This document shows, one piece after another, positions 8,942 to 18,628 of a stretch of DNA of 64,000 bases. A model generated the notes under the pieces. It searched no databases, was not told the DNA's origin, and worked only from the letters and a program-made list of their open reading frames with translations. Origin of the DNA: CAZYJD01 sp964647785 (GTDB lineage: Bacteria; Bacteroidota; Bacteroidia; NS11-12g; UBA9320); assembly GCA_964647785.1 (NCBI GenBank), contig CAZYJD010000001.1:1-64000 (forward strand). The letters are read 5' to 3'. The position numbers were made by a program, and so were the translations under genes. Position 1 is the first letter of the stretch; each line of letters begins with the position of its first letter.

Positions 8942-9979
8942 TCAATGTTTGTTCGCCAATTGGCCGCAAGCGGCATCAATATCCTTGCCGCGACTTCTCC
9001 TCAGGTTAACAATGAGTTTATGGCGTTCGAGGTAGTCCTTGAAACGGGTAAGCTTTTCGAGAGAAGATCCCCTAAACTCTGCCATATCGATGGGGTTGTA
9101 TTCTATGAGATTGATCTTACAGGGAACTTTTCTGGCGAATGCCAGCAGTTCTTCAGCCTCTTCGGGATGATCATTGATATCATTGATTACACAGTACTCA
9201 AGTGTTATCCGTGAGCGGGTTTTTTCATAAAAATAGTTGAGCGCTTCTGCCAGGTCTTCCAGGCTGTTGGTTTCATTGATGGGCATGATGGCCGATCGCT
9301 TGGCATTGTTTGCAGCGTGGAGTGATAAGGCCAGATGAAAACGCACCCCATCATCACCCAGCTTTCGAATCATTTTGGCAATACCTGCGGTGGAAAGTGT
9401 GATTCTTTGAGGCGACATTCCCAGTCCATCGGGCGATGTAATCCGCTCAATGCCTTTCATAACATTGGCATAATTGAGCAAAGGTTCACCCATGCCCATG
9501 AGCACGATATTGGTCAACTTACGACCGTAGTTTTCTTCTGCCAATTCATTGATGCGCACCACTTGATCATAAAATTCATCGGGGTTGAGATTTCGAACAC
9601 GCTTGAGATAGCCCGTTGCGCAAAACTTACAATCAAGGCTGCAGCCCACTTGCGAAGAGATGCAGGCGGTCATTCGTTTCCCGGAGGGAATCAATACGCC
9701 CTCCACCACATTGTCGTCATGCAACCTAAACGCACATTTAATGGTGCCATCATTGCTTTTCTGGATGATGTCAAGTTTGACCGTTCGGAATTCATACGAA
9801 TCTGACAATTTCTCCCTCAGTGAAAGCGGGATATTGGTCATTTCGTCAAAAGAAGAAGCCGCTTTTTGCCAGATCCATTCGTGAATTTGTCGGGCCCTAT
9901 ATGTGGGTTCACCCCATTGCCCGAGCAGTTCACGCAGCTGTTCTTCGCTAAGTGATCGTATGTCGCGTCGAGCGGTCAT
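8942..9979 (-). CDS. rlmN: Dual-specificity RNA methyltransferase RlmN
   Basis: A 345-residue radical-SAM enzyme that makes 2-methyladenosine at 23S rRNA A2503 and at tRNA A37. The 4Fe-4S cysteines are in GCSLDCKFCATG, and the second conserved cysteine, which carries the methyl intermediate, is in DIDAACGQLA near the C-terminus. GMGEPLLNY is the usual SAM-binding stretch. It follows infB after 26 bases, so it is probably cotranscribed with the translation-factor operon. Confidence 0.96.
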   Translation of the reverse strand: MTARRDIRSLSEEQLRELLGQWGEPTYRARQIHEWIWQKAASSFDEMTNIPLSLREKLSDSYEFRTVKLDIIQKSNDGTIKCAFRLHDDNVVEGVLIPSGKRMTACISSQVGCSLDCKFCATGYLKRVRNLNPDEFYDQVVRINELAEENYGRKLTNIVLMGMGEPLLNYANVMKGIERITSPDGLGMSPQRITLSTAGIAKMIRKLGDDGVRFHLALSLHAANNAKRSAIMPINETNSLEDLAEALNYFYEKTRSRITLEYCVINDINDHPEEAEELLAFARKVPCKINLIEYNPIDMAEFRGSSLEKLTRFKDYLERHKLIVNLRRSRGKDIDAACGQLANKH

Positions 9980-10005
9980 GATACGGGGTTAGAAGATGCT
10001 TTTTG

Positions 10006-12789
10006 TTAGAGCTTGCGCTTCACCTCTACCTGTTCGTAGATTTCAATGATATCTCCTACGTAGATATCGTTGTAGTTTTTCACCTGCACACCACATTCGA
10101 AACCTTTAGACACCTCTTTAACATCATCTTTAAATCGTTTGAGGGCACCTACTTCTCCGGTGTAAACAACCACTCCATCGCGTATCAGGCGAATTTTAGA
10201 GCTTCTAAAAATCTTTCCATCGGTAACCATGCAACCTGCAATGGTGCCCACTTTACTAATCTTGAAGGTTTCTCGTATTTCGACTGTTCCGGTAATCTTC
10301 TCTTCAAATTCAGGAGAAAGCATGCCTTCCATGGCTGCCTTAATTTCCTCAATGGCATGATAGATTACCGAGTAGGTTTTGATTTCTATTTCTTCGCCTT
10401 CAGCCAATTTACGCGCACCCGGTGTAGGTCGAACCTGGAAACCGATAACAATCGCATCGGAGGCAGATGCCAGGAGCACGTCGTTTTCTGAAATGGGACC
10501 AACCCCTTTCAAGATTACATTCACTTGAATTTCTTCGGTTGACAGCTTCAGCATTGAATCGGAGAGTGCTTCTACTGAACCGTCCACATCTCCTTTGATC
10601 ACCAAATTGAGCTCTTTGAAGTTACCCACGGCCAATCGGCGACCAATTTCTTCAAGGGTGATATGTTTTTTCGCTCTGATGCCCTGTTCGCGAACAAGTT
10701 GCTCTCTTTTGGTTGCAATTTCCTTGGCTTCCTGCTCATCGCGCATTACCTGGAATACATCACCCGCCGTAGGAGGATTTGAGAAACCGAGCACTCCTAC
10801 CGGGGTGGCAGGGCCAGCCTCCTCAATGCGTTGACCTCTTTCGTTGAACAAGGCCTTGATACGTGCAAAATTGGCACCGGCAACCAGGCTATCGCCTATG
10901 CGCAGAGTTCCGTCCTGCACGAGCAATGAAACAAAGGTTCCCCGTCCCTTATCGAGTCGGGCTTCCAATACCGTTCCTTTGGCTCGTTTTGCCGGATTTG
11001 CCTTGAGTTCAAGAAGTTCCGCTTCGAGCAGCACTTTATCCAACAATTCATCAATATTCAATCCTTTCTTGGCAGAAATCTCCTGAGCTTGGTATTTACC
11101 GCCCCAGTCTTCGACCAAAATATTCATATTGGCCAATTCCTCGCGTATGCGGTCGGCATTGGCTCCATCTTTATCAATTTTATTGAAAGCAAAAACCATC
11201 GGTACACCTGCTGCCTGTGCATGGCTTATTGCTTCCCTTGTTTGTGGCATGACGCTATCGTCAGCAGCAATAACTATGATGGCTAGGTCTGTAACCTTGG
11301 CACCTCTCGCACGCATAGCGGTAAAAGCTTCGTGACCTGGTGTATCGATAAAGGTTATTTTCCTTCCATCTTTCAATACCACTTCGTAAGCTGCAACGTG
11401 CTGGGTGATTCCTCCGGCTTCACCGGCAATAACATTGGCGCTTCTGATGTAATCGAGCAATGAGGTTTTACCATGGTCAACGTGGCCCATCACGGTAACA
11501 ATCGGAGGTCTTTCGCTCAAATCTTCTGGCAGGTCTTCTTCTTCCTCAATTTCTATCTGCGTATCCGCATCAACAAATTCTACAGAGAAGCCAAATTCTT
11601 CAGCCACAATTTGTATGGTTTCAGCATCGAGCCGCTGGTTGATGGACACCATCATTCCCAAACTAAAGCAAGCACTGATAATTTCTGTAACCTGCACATC
11701 CATGAGGCTGGCAAGTTCATTGGCGGTAACAAATTCGGTTACCTTGAGGGTCTTGCTTTCTATTTCACTCTGCAGGGCTTCTTCTTCGCGTTGGAGGTTG
11801 CGGTCAAATTTTTTCTGCTTTCGCATTTTTGATCGAATATTCCCTCCGTGTGCTGATCCCTTTTGCCCGCCTATTTTTGCGAGCGTAGCTTTAATTTTAT
11901 CCTGAATTTCCTTTTCGGAAATTTCTTCCTTCTCATCCTCCTTGCGACCTCTTCCTCTTGCACGGTCTTTCGGACCTACTTTATTGGGGTCTATTTTCTC
12001 AGCCTTTGGCTTGCGTTTGCGTTTCTTTCTTTCCTGACCATCAGGACCTTTTTCTGTTTCCTCTTTCTTTTTCTCGAAACGTGAAACATCTATTTTACCT
12101 TTTACAGAAAGGCCTTTTAGCTTTTCGTATTGTGGTTTAACAACATCGTCTCCTTCTTTCTGGCTCTTGGTATCTTCTTGAGCGGGGGGTACAATTTCGG
12201 CTTGCGGCTGTTGCTTTTCGGCTTCCTCGATTTCTTCTTCGGCCTTTTTAGTCGGTTTGTCCTTTTCCAGATCTATCTTGCCCAACACTTTTGGCCCTTT
12301 CAACTTCGAAGTAGGCTCTTCCGGTGCGGCTTTCTCTTCCGGCTCTTTTTCCACCGTTGGAGTCTCCTGAATAGGTTCATCCTGCACAGGAGGTTCTTCC
12401 TTTTCAGGCTTTTCTTCTGCCGGTGGCTCTTTTTCAGGCTCCGGTGCAGCCACTTCTTCCTTGTGGATGCCCGTATCTTTGATCAGAATGACTTCTTCGA
12501 ACTCGTTATCAGGTTGGGGCTCATTGCGTTTAGAGCCCACACCACCTGCCACTGTGGTTTCCTTTTCTTTCTTGAGCGCTTTCTTCAGTGATATAGACTC
12601 TTCCTTGGCCTTCTTTTCAGAGTGAAAGTCAGAAGCGAGCACGTTGTACATTTCCTGATCAATTTTGGAAGTGATTTTCTCCTCAACCTCGAAGCCCTTG
12701 TTCACAAGATGCTCCACAAGGGTTTTCCAGGAAACATTGAATTCCGTTGCAACTTTGGTTATGCGATATTTTTTTCCGCTTGCTGACAT
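10006..12789 (-). CDS. infB: Translation initiation factor IF-2
   Basis: A 927-residue GTPase that places fMet-tRNA on the 30S subunit. The first 340 or so residues are low-complexity and highly charged (Lys, Glu, Pro), as in many Bacteroidota IF-2 proteins. The IF2 N-terminal helical segments at residues 5-55 and about 345-400 are followed by the G domain with GHVDHGKT (G1, near 432), DTPGHEAF (G3) and FNKIDKDGA (G4), then the beta-barrel and C-terminal domains. It sits between nusA (65-base gap) and rlmN in the conserved rimP-nusA-infB order. Confidence 0.98.
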   Translation of the reverse strand: MSASGKKYRITKVATEFNVSWKTLVEHLVNKGFEVEEKITSKIDQEMYNVLASDFHSEKKAKEESISLKKALKKEKETTVAGGVGSKRNEPQPDNEFEEVILIKDTGIHKEEVAAPEPEKEPPAEEKPEKEEPPVQDEPIQETPTVEKEPEEKAAPEEPTSKLKGPKVLGKIDLEKDKPTKKAEEEIEEAEKQQPQAEIVPPAQEDTKSQKEGDDVVKPQYEKLKGLSVKGKIDVSRFEKKKEETEKGPDGQERKKRKRKPKAEKIDPNKVGPKDRARGRGRKEDEKEEISEKEIQDKIKATLAKIGGQKGSAHGGNIRSKMRKQKKFDRNLQREEEALQSEIESKTLKVTEFVTANELASLMDVQVTEIISACFSLGMMVSINQRLDAETIQIVAEEFGFSVEFVDADTQIEIEEEEDLPEDLSERPPIVTVMGHVDHGKTSLLDYIRSANVIAGEAGGITQHVAAYEVVLKDGRKITFIDTPGHEAFTAMRARGAKVTDLAIIVIAADDSVMPQTREAISHAQAAGVPMVFAFNKIDKDGANADRIREELANMNILVEDWGGKYQAQEISAKKGLNIDELLDKVLLEAELLELKANPAKRAKGTVLEARLDKGRGTFVSLLVQDGTLRIGDSLVAGANFARIKALFNERGQRIEEAGPATPVGVLGFSNPPTAGDVFQVMRDEQEAKEIATKREQLVREQGIRAKKHITLEEIGRRLAVGNFKELNLVIKGDVDGSVEALSDSMLKLSTEEIQVNVILKGVGPISENDVLLASASDAIVIGFQVRPTPGARKLAEGEEIEIKTYSVIYHAIEEIKAAMEGMLSPEFEEKITGTVEIRETFKISKVGTIAGCMVTDGKIFRSSKIRLIRDGVVVYTGEVGALKRFKDDVKEVSKGFECGVQVKNYNDIYVGDIIEIYEQVEVKRKL

Positions 12790-12854
12790 TTACCCTCCTA
12801 AATAACTTTCGAATTTAATACTTTAATCTCTGACACTGTTGAAAGACCTCCTCC

Positions 12855-14090
12855 TCACTGGAATTCAGACTCGAGAATTTTCTTGATTTCAATGATGGTT
12901 TCCTCTTCCAAATCTGTTCGGCGCAACAAATCTTCATTGGTCACCTCCAGCACTGCTTTTGCAGTGTCCAGACCAACACCTTTGAGTTCATCGATGATCC
13001 AGGTATCTATTTCATCGCTGAATTCGTCCAAATCAACATCCGAATCCTCATCGTCCATATTTTCACGGTATACATCTATTTCATATCCAACCAATTTGCT
13101 GGCCAAACGAATATTGAAACCACCCTTACCAATGGCCAGAGAAACCTGGTCACTCGGCAAAAAGACATCAGCCCGCTTAACCTCTTCATCAATCTGGATG
13201 GATGTAATTTTAGCAGGGCTCAATGCGCGCTGTATATACAATGGCAAATTGGTTGTGTAATTGATTACATCAATGTTCTCGTTTTTCAACTCACGCACAA
13301 TTCCATGAATTCTTGACCCTTTCATACCCACACAGGCGCCTACCGGATCAATGCGATCATCGTAGCTTTCAACCGCAACCTTGGCCCGTTCGCCTGGTTC
13401 TCTAACCACGTTCTTAATGGTGATCAAGCCATCGAGAATTTCAGGTACTTCCAACTCAAATAAGCGCTCGAGGAAAATTGGCGCGTTTCTGCTCAGAACG
13501 ATGCGGGGATTTCCATTGTTCATTTCAACGCGCAGCAGAACAGCGCGAACGGCATCTCCCTTTTTGAAGAAATCTCTTGGGATCATCTCTAGCTTCGGCA
13601 AAATCAACTCATTGCCTTCGTCATCGAGTACCATGATTTCTTTTTTCCATATTTGATACACCTCTCCGGTGATAATCTCCCCTACGCGATCCTTGTATTT
13701 GCGATAAACCTCATCTTTCTCCAATTCGGTAATTCTCGAAATGAGGGTTTGGCGCGCAGCCAGAATGGCCCGACGACCAAAGTCGATCAATTTTACCTCT
13801 TCAATGGCTTCTTCGCCCAATTCATAATCATCTTCCAGGTGCCTTGCGTCTGATATCGCAATTTCGGTGTTGTCATCTTCCACCTCACCATCATCGACAA
13901 TTCTCCGGTTGCGGTAAATCTCCAAATCACCCGCCTCAGTGTTAATCACTACGTCAAAGTTGTCATCTGACCCGTACTTTTTTTTCAGCATGCTTCTGAA
14001 AACATCTTCTAACACACGCATCATGGTGGCACGGTCAATGTTTTTGAATTCCTTGAATTCAGAAAACGATTCAGCTAATCCTAAAGCCAT
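12855..14090 (-). CDS. nusA: Transcription termination/antitermination factor NusA
   Basis: A 411-residue RNA polymerase-binding factor that modulates pausing, termination and antitermination. In order it shows the N-terminal polymerase-binding domain (1-125), an S1 domain (about 130-200, with KDRVGEIITGEVYQI), tandem KH domains (about 230-350, with GACVGMKGSRI and AIGKGGFNIRLA), and a C-terminal helix-hairpin-helix-like segment (DELKGVGLDTAKAVLEV). It begins one base after the rimP stop, so the two are cotranscribed. A product able to act on terminators makes the leader hairpin upstream of rimP of special interest. Confidence 0.97.
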   Translation of the reverse strand: MALGLAESFSEFKEFKNIDRATMMRVLEDVFRSMLKKKYGSDDNFDVVINTEAGDLEIYRNRRIVDDGEVEDDNTEIAISDARHLEDDYELGEEAIEEVKLIDFGRRAILAARQTLISRITELEKDEVYRKYKDRVGEIITGEVYQIWKKEIMVLDDEGNELILPKLEMIPRDFFKKGDAVRAVLLRVEMNNGNPRIVLSRNAPIFLERLFELEVPEILDGLITIKNVVREPGERAKVAVESYDDRIDPVGACVGMKGSRIHGIVRELKNENIDVINYTTNLPLYIQRALSPAKITSIQIDEEVKRADVFLPSDQVSLAIGKGGFNIRLASKLVGYEIDVYRENMDDEDSDVDLDEFSDEIDTWIIDELKGVGLDTAKAVLEVTNEDLLRRTDLEEETIIEIKKILESEFQ

Positions 14091-14091
14091 T

Positions 14092-14571
14092 TTATTTCTT
14101 TTTGAAGCTCAGTTTCACCTTTGCCTCTTTGATTTCATCAAAAGACAAAGCATGATCTGTAATTTCCTTTTTCTTTCCTTTTCCTGTTTCTGTTCTCACA
14201 ATTATTCCCTGGGCTTGCACTTCAACAAGTGCTGCCTCCAGTTTCCTGCCATCGGCAAGCAATATATTCAACTCTCGGCCCACGTGTTTGGGATACTGCC
14301 TCGGCATTTGCAGCGGTTGGTCTGCACCCGGTGAAGAAACTTCCAAAGTCATGGGCCCACTTAAAAGTTCTTCGTTTTCATCCAATCTGCTCGATAAAGA
14401 CCGACTCAATTTTGCGCATTCATCAATGCCTATCCCTTTGTCGCCATCGATCAGAACATTCATTTTTTTGCCGCTTTTCGACTGCTCCAATGCCACCAAA
14501 AAAAGAGGGCCATCAGCCAGCTCTTCTTTCAGCCATTGCGATATGTTCGACATCAAATCCAAATCGTTCAT
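14092..14571 (-). CDS. rimP: Ribosome maturation factor RimP
   Basis: A 159-residue protein (from ATG 14571) needed for 30S subunit maturation. It shows the RimP pattern ISQWLKEELADGPLFLV, VLIDGDKGIGIDECAKLSR and LEVSSPGADQPLQMPRQY followed by a small SH3-like C-terminal domain. The frame stays open to a TTG at 14622, but that TTG is part of the -7 promoter element, so the transcript cannot include it. ATG 14571 or the internal ATG 14553 (MSNISQ) is the start. It is the first gene of the rimP-nusA-infB operon and its start codon lies directly after the T-tract of a leader hairpin. Confidence 0.93.
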   Translation of the reverse strand: MNDLDLMSNISQWLKEELADGPLFLVALEQSKSGKKMNVLIDGDKGIGIDECAKLSRSLSSRLDENEELLSGPMTLEVSSPGADQPLQMPRQYPKHVGRELNILLADGRKLEAALVEVQAQGIIVRTETGKGKKKEITDHALSFDEIKEAKVKLSFKKK

Positions 14572-14572
14572 C

Positions 14573-14599
14573 AAATAAAAAAGGGAAGCTGCGCCTCCC
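14573..14599 (-). terminator. Terminator-like leader hairpin upstream of rimP (possible attenuator)
   Basis: On the minus strand, GGGAGG pairs with CTTCCC (six pairs, one G-U) around the loop CGCAG, followed at once by TTTTTTATTT and then the rimP ATG. It lies downstream of the predicted rimP promoter and inside the transcript leader, so it is not the terminator of an upstream gene: the neighbour on the right is divergent. This is the geometry of transcription attenuation, here in front of the operon encoding NusA. Confidence 0.65.
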
Positions 14600-14619
14600 T
14601 CCTGTTCTAATCTTGGCTG

Positions 14620-14650
14620 CAAAAATAAGGAATTTCGACCGATTGGTCAA
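14620..14650 (-). promoter_or_regulatory. Predicted rimP-nusA-infB operon promoter
   Basis: Minus strand: -33 TTG (14650-14648, context TTGAC), a spacer of about 20 bases, then TATTTTTG at 14627-14620, an exact TAnnTTTG -7 element. Transcription should begin near 14613, leaving a leader of about 40 nt before the rimP ATG. Confidence 0.7.
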
Positions 14651-14746
14651 GCAACTTATTGCAGTACATTCATCAAAGGCCTTTTAAATGGCGGAAGGTT
14701 TTTCAATTATTAGCTATTTTCGCCTTCTTCAAGTCTTGAAACACAT

Positions 14747-17700
14747 ATGAATAACTTTAAGCTGGTTAATATCCTTTTCGGATGGGTGGTTTTTCTCATC
14801 TCTTTGGTGGTTTATCTGCTTACACTGGAGCCCAGTGTAAGTTTGTGGGATTGTGGTGAATTTATTTCGGCTGCATATCGTTTGCAGGTGGTTCACCCTC
14901 CCGGGGCACCGTTGTTTCTGCTGCTGGGAAGAATGTTTACCCTTTTTGCCACCCCCGGCACCAATGAAGTTGCCATCGCCGTTAATGTGCTCTCAGCTAC
15001 AGCCAGTGCCTTCACTGTAATGTTCACTTATTGGATCATTGTTCATTTTGCCAAGAAAATTACTGAAGTGGGGCTGAATGAACTTAAAGTTGAGTTCTCA
15101 AAAGGACTTTCTATCATCAGTGCTGGCCTGGTGGGTGCATTGACTCTTACTTTTATCGATACATTTTGGTTTTCGGCAGTAGAGGCAGAGGTTTATGCCT
15201 CTTCTTCCATGTTCACCGCCATTGCTTTCTGGGCCATCCTTCGTTGGGAAACCCAAAAAGCAATCGACTCACATGCCGATCGGTGGTTGATTTTTATCGC
15301 CTACATTGTAGGTCTCGCTATCGGGCTCCACTTGCTGAACCTGCTGGTAATTCCAGCGGTTATTTACTATTACTATTTCAATATTTACCCTTACAACCGC
15401 GCTCACCTCATCAAAGCAAGCGCCATAGGGTTGGGCGCTTTGGCGGTGGTGCAATGGGGGATCATTCCCGGGGTGGTGTTTCTCACCTCAAAAGCAGAAC
15501 TGATATTCAGAAACGGAATGGGGCTGCCATTTTACAGTGGGATGATTTTTACCGTTATGGCCATGGGGGCATTGCTCGTATATGGCATTTACTACACGGC
15601 GAAAAACAATATGGCACTCTGGAATACCGTGATTCTTTGTGCCACCTTTATCATGATCGGCTACTCTTCTTATGCCACGGTTGTGATTCGCTCATTGGCA
15701 GATCCTCCCATTGACATGAACAATCCCGAAGAGGCTTTCAATCTGCTCAGCTATATCAACCGCGAACAATATGGTGACCGCCCACTGCTATATGGTCCTT
15801 ACTACAATGCTAAACTGGTTGAAGTAGAAGAAGGAAAAATGCAATACCGCAAAGGCGAGGATGAGTACGAAGAAATTGGCTACAAAAACGAACCCATTTA
15901 CGACGATGCCTTTTCAACCGTACTGCCTCGTATGGGAGACATGACCGAAAAATCTCAAGGTTATCCGCTTTGGTCAGGTTCCAGCCAAGATGCCAAACCG
16001 ACTTTTTCGCAAAATATGCGCTTCTTGTTCAAATACCAGCTCGGCTGGATGTACTGGCGCTATTTCATGTGGAATTTCGCGGGAAGGCAAAGTGACATAC
16101 AAAACATCGATGGCAATCCGCTTGATGGAAACTGGATGAGTGGAGTGAAGTTCATTGACCAATACCGATTGGGCAATCAACAGGATATACCAGCCACCTT
16201 ATCTTCGAATAAGGCGAGAAACCACTATTACTTTTTGCCTCTGATTCTCGGAATTCTTGGAATCATTATTCAATTTAATCGGCAAAAACTGGACGGCTAC
16301 ACCACCTTGGCTCTTTTCTTGTTTACTGGTATACTCATCATCATTTACCTCAATCAGCCCCCATTGGAGCCACGTGAGCGCGATTATTCGCATGCAGGAT
16401 CATTTCAAACTTTCTGCATATGGATTGGCTTGGGTGTGCTGTGGATCATTGAGAAATTGAACAAGTACATGAACCGGAATATGGCCACCATTGGTGCATT
16501 GATCACCGGTCTTTTGGCCGGGCCCGTTTTACTAGCCAGCGAAAACTGGGACGACCACGATCGTTCGGACCGTTACCTGGGCATATCTTTCGCCAAGAAT
16601 TACCTAAACTCATGCGCACCCAACGCCATTCTATTTACCAATGGCGACAATGATACCTATCCGCTTTGGTATGCCCAAAATGTTGAAGGATACCGCACCG
16701 ATGTGCGCATCATCAACATGAGTCTTTTGAGCACCGATTGGTACAGCAATGCCCTTCGAAAAAAGGTGTTTCAATCAGACCCTTTGCCCATGACCTCTAA
16801 CACTGAACAGATGGTGGCGGGTAAACGCGAGTATATTCGTTTTTACGACAATGGTCAGCTAGATCAGAATAAATTCTATCCATTGATGGATGTGGTGAAG
16901 TTCATGTTAAGTGACAATCAACAACAAATGGCTTCTTCAGGAAGTGAATTGGTGAATTATTTGCCCACCAAGAAGTTTAGGGTTCCCGTAGATAAGAATG
17001 CTGTTGTAGCAAACGGGGTTGTGGACGCGAACGATACCGCACGCGTTGTTGATGAGTTGCGTTTTGAATACACTCAAAATGGAATGTACAAAGGGAATTT
17101 GGTGGTTTTTGATATCATCGCTACCAACGCTGCTCAAGGCTGGGAACGCCCTATTTATTTCACCACCACCACCGGTAGTTCTGCTTACTTGAATTTGGAT
17201 GAATATTTCCGTCATGAAGGCCTCGCCTATCGACTGGTGCCCATCAAATCGGATAAGAATATGAGGGGCATGATTGACAATGATCTTCTTTATAAGCGTT
17301 TGATGGAGGATTACGAATGGGGAAATATGGAGAAAGGGGAAATGTTCCTCGATGATAAGGCGACATTGGTGCCTCGCAATCTTCGTATCCTGTTTGCACA
17401 GTTGGCAAGAAATTATGCCAATGAAGGCAACAATGAGCGCGCCCTTGAGTTGTTGAACAAATCTTTTGAAGTAATGCCTGAGAGTATTCTTCCGATGGAT
17501 CTGCGACTGAAACTGTTCTATGTAGACACCTACATGCAGTCTGCTGAAAAAGAAACAGGAATTGCCAAAATGAAAGAACTCGTGGAGGAGGCCAAACACC
17601 GAACCACTTATTTCAAGAAATTCTCTACGAAATTCCGCAATAGCGTTCGATCCAACCTGGAAGAGGCGCTCACCACCATCAGCACCTGTTCACAAATTGC

Positions 17701-17770
17701 TCGTCAAAATGGCGAGAATGAACTGGCAGATGCATACGAACAGCTGTTCAACGAACTTTCAACACGCTAA
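14747..17770 (+). CDS. DUF2723 membrane protein, TMEM260-like GT-C family
   Basis: A 1007-residue protein. The N-terminal half has about twelve hydrophobic segments and the DUF2723 signature TLEPSVSLWDCGEFISAAY followed by HPPGAPLFLLLGRM, where the Asp/Glu pair in the first external loop marks GT-C glycosyltransferases. The C-terminal third is soluble and ends in TPR-like helices (RALELLNKSFEVMPE). Related animal TMEM260 is a protein O-mannosyltransferase; in Bacteroidota a role in envelope protein glycosylation is inferred. It is divergent from rimP and is followed after two bases by rlmB, so the two are likely cotranscribed. Confidence 0.85.
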   Translation: MNNFKLVNILFGWVVFLISLVVYLLTLEPSVSLWDCGEFISAAYRLQVVHPPGAPLFLLLGRMFTLFATPGTNEVAIAVNVLSATASAFTVMFTYWIIVHFAKKITEVGLNELKVEFSKGLSIISAGLVGALTLTFIDTFWFSAVEAEVYASSSMFTAIAFWAILRWETQKAIDSHADRWLIFIAYIVGLAIGLHLLNLLVIPAVIYYYYFNIYPYNRAHLIKASAIGLGALAVVQWGIIPGVVFLTSKAELIFRNGMGLPFYSGMIFTVMAMGALLVYGIYYTAKNNMALWNTVILCATFIMIGYSSYATVVIRSLADPPIDMNNPEEAFNLLSYINREQYGDRPLLYGPYYNAKLVEVEEGKMQYRKGEDEYEEIGYKNEPIYDDAFSTVLPRMGDMTEKSQGYPLWSGSSQDAKPTFSQNMRFLFKYQLGWMYWRYFMWNFAGRQSDIQNIDGNPLDGNWMSGVKFIDQYRLGNQQDIPATLSSNKARNHYYFLPLILGILGIIIQFNRQKLDGYTTLALFLFTGILIIIYLNQPPLEPRERDYSHAGSFQTFCIWIGLGVLWIIEKLNKYMNRNMATIGALITGLLAGPVLLASENWDDHDRSDRYLGISFAKNYLNSCAPNAILFTNGDNDTYPLWYAQNVEGYRTDVRIINMSLLSTDWYSNALRKKVFQSDPLPMTSNTEQMVAGKREYIRFYDNGQLDQNKFYPLMDVVKFMLSDNQQQMASSGSELVNYLPTKKFRVPVDKNAVVANGVVDANDTARVVDELRFEYTQNGMYKGNLVVFDIIATNAAQGWERPIYFTTTTGSSAYLNLDEYFRHEGLAYRLVPIKSDKNMRGMIDNDLLYKRLMEDYEWGNMEKGEMFLDDKATLVPRNLRILFAQLARNYANEGNNERALELLNKSFEVMPESILPMDLRLKLFYVDTYMQSAEKETGIAKMKELVEEAKHRTTYFKKFSTKFRNSVRSNLEEALTTISTCSQIARQNGENELADAYEQLFNELSTR

Positions 17771-17772
17771 AC

Positions 17773-18516
17773 TTGCAGAAGAGCAACTCCCTGATTTACG
17801 GGGTACACGCCCTTAAAGAAGCTGTTCAGGCAGGTAAAACCATCGATAAAGTATTGGTGGATCATCACTTGAAAAGCAAGTTGGGCAAAGAATTCAAGGC
17901 CATGCTTTCCGGAACAGGAACCACCATTAGTTATGTTCCGGGAAGCACACTGGACCGATTGGTAAAACGCGCTCACCAGGGGGTGATTGCATTCATTTCT
18001 CCCATCGTTTTTGCCGACCTCCAACAAACCATTGATAACCTTTATGCTGAAGGTAAAAGCCCTCGTCTCTTGATGCTCGATCATATCACGGATGTAAGAA
18101 ATTTCGGAGCCATTGTGCGTTCTGCTGAATGTTTTGGTTTCCATGCGGTTATCGTACCTGAAAAAGGGGGAGCTGGAATCAATGAAGATGCTGTAAAAAG
18201 TTCAGCAGGTGCCCTGTTAAAAATGCCTGTTTGTAAGGTGAATAATCTGCATCATGAACTAACGCGCCTGCAAGAAAATGGTCTTGAGGTTGTTGCTATA
18301 AGTGAGCATGCAACACAAGAAATCAATGATCGGACCTACACCAAACCGCTTGTTCTCATTCTTGGAAACGAGGAAAAAGGCATACACCCGGTTATGCTAA
18401 AGCACGCCGATGATCAGCGCAAAATAAATATGCAGGGCAGTCTTCAGTCGCTCAATGTTTCGGCAGCCGCTGCCATTGCCCTTTATACCGTTAGCAAGTC
18501 GGCAATACAGCCTTGA
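17773..18516 (+). CDS. rlmB: 23S rRNA (guanosine-2'-O)-methyltransferase RlmB-type
   Basis: A 247-residue SpoU/TrmH-family methyltransferase. An N-terminal L30e-like substrate-binding domain (LIYGVHALKEAVQAG) is followed by the SPOUT knot motifs DHITDVRNFGAIVRSAECFGF, LVLILGNEEKGI and MQGSLQSLNVSAAAAIALY. RlmB methylates G2251 in the 23S P loop. No ATG or GTG is available near the conserved N-terminus, so the start is the TTG at 17773, two bases after the upstream stop; this suggests translational coupling. The stop codon lies in the loop of the gene's own terminator hairpin. Confidence 0.9.
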   Translation: MQKSNSLIYGVHALKEAVQAGKTIDKVLVDHHLKSKLGKEFKAMLSGTGTTISYVPGSTLDRLVKRAHQGVIAFISPIVFADLQQTIDNLYAEGKSPRLLMLDHITDVRNFGAIVRSAECFGFHAVIVPEKGGAGINEDAVKSSAGALLKMPVCKVNNLHHELTRLQENGLEVVAISEHATQEINDRTYTKPLVLILGNEEKGIHPVMLKHADDQRKINMQGSLQSLNVSAAAAIALYTVSKSAIQP

Positions 18517-18532
18517 TTAGGCTGCCTTTTTT
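18508..18532 (+). terminator. rlmB terminator overlapping its stop codon
   Basis: CAGCCT and AGGCTG form a perfect 6-bp stem with loop TGATT, then CC and six T. The rlmB TGA (18514-18516) lies in the loop, so the last codons form the 5' arm. Confidence 0.75.
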
Positions 18533-18628
18533 ACCCATTCCTGAAGGCAGTAATTTAATTTGTTTTTATTTTAGAACAAAAATGCTTTTTTCGCGATTAA
18601 TTAAAGGCAAGAATTAAACGTAGTAATT

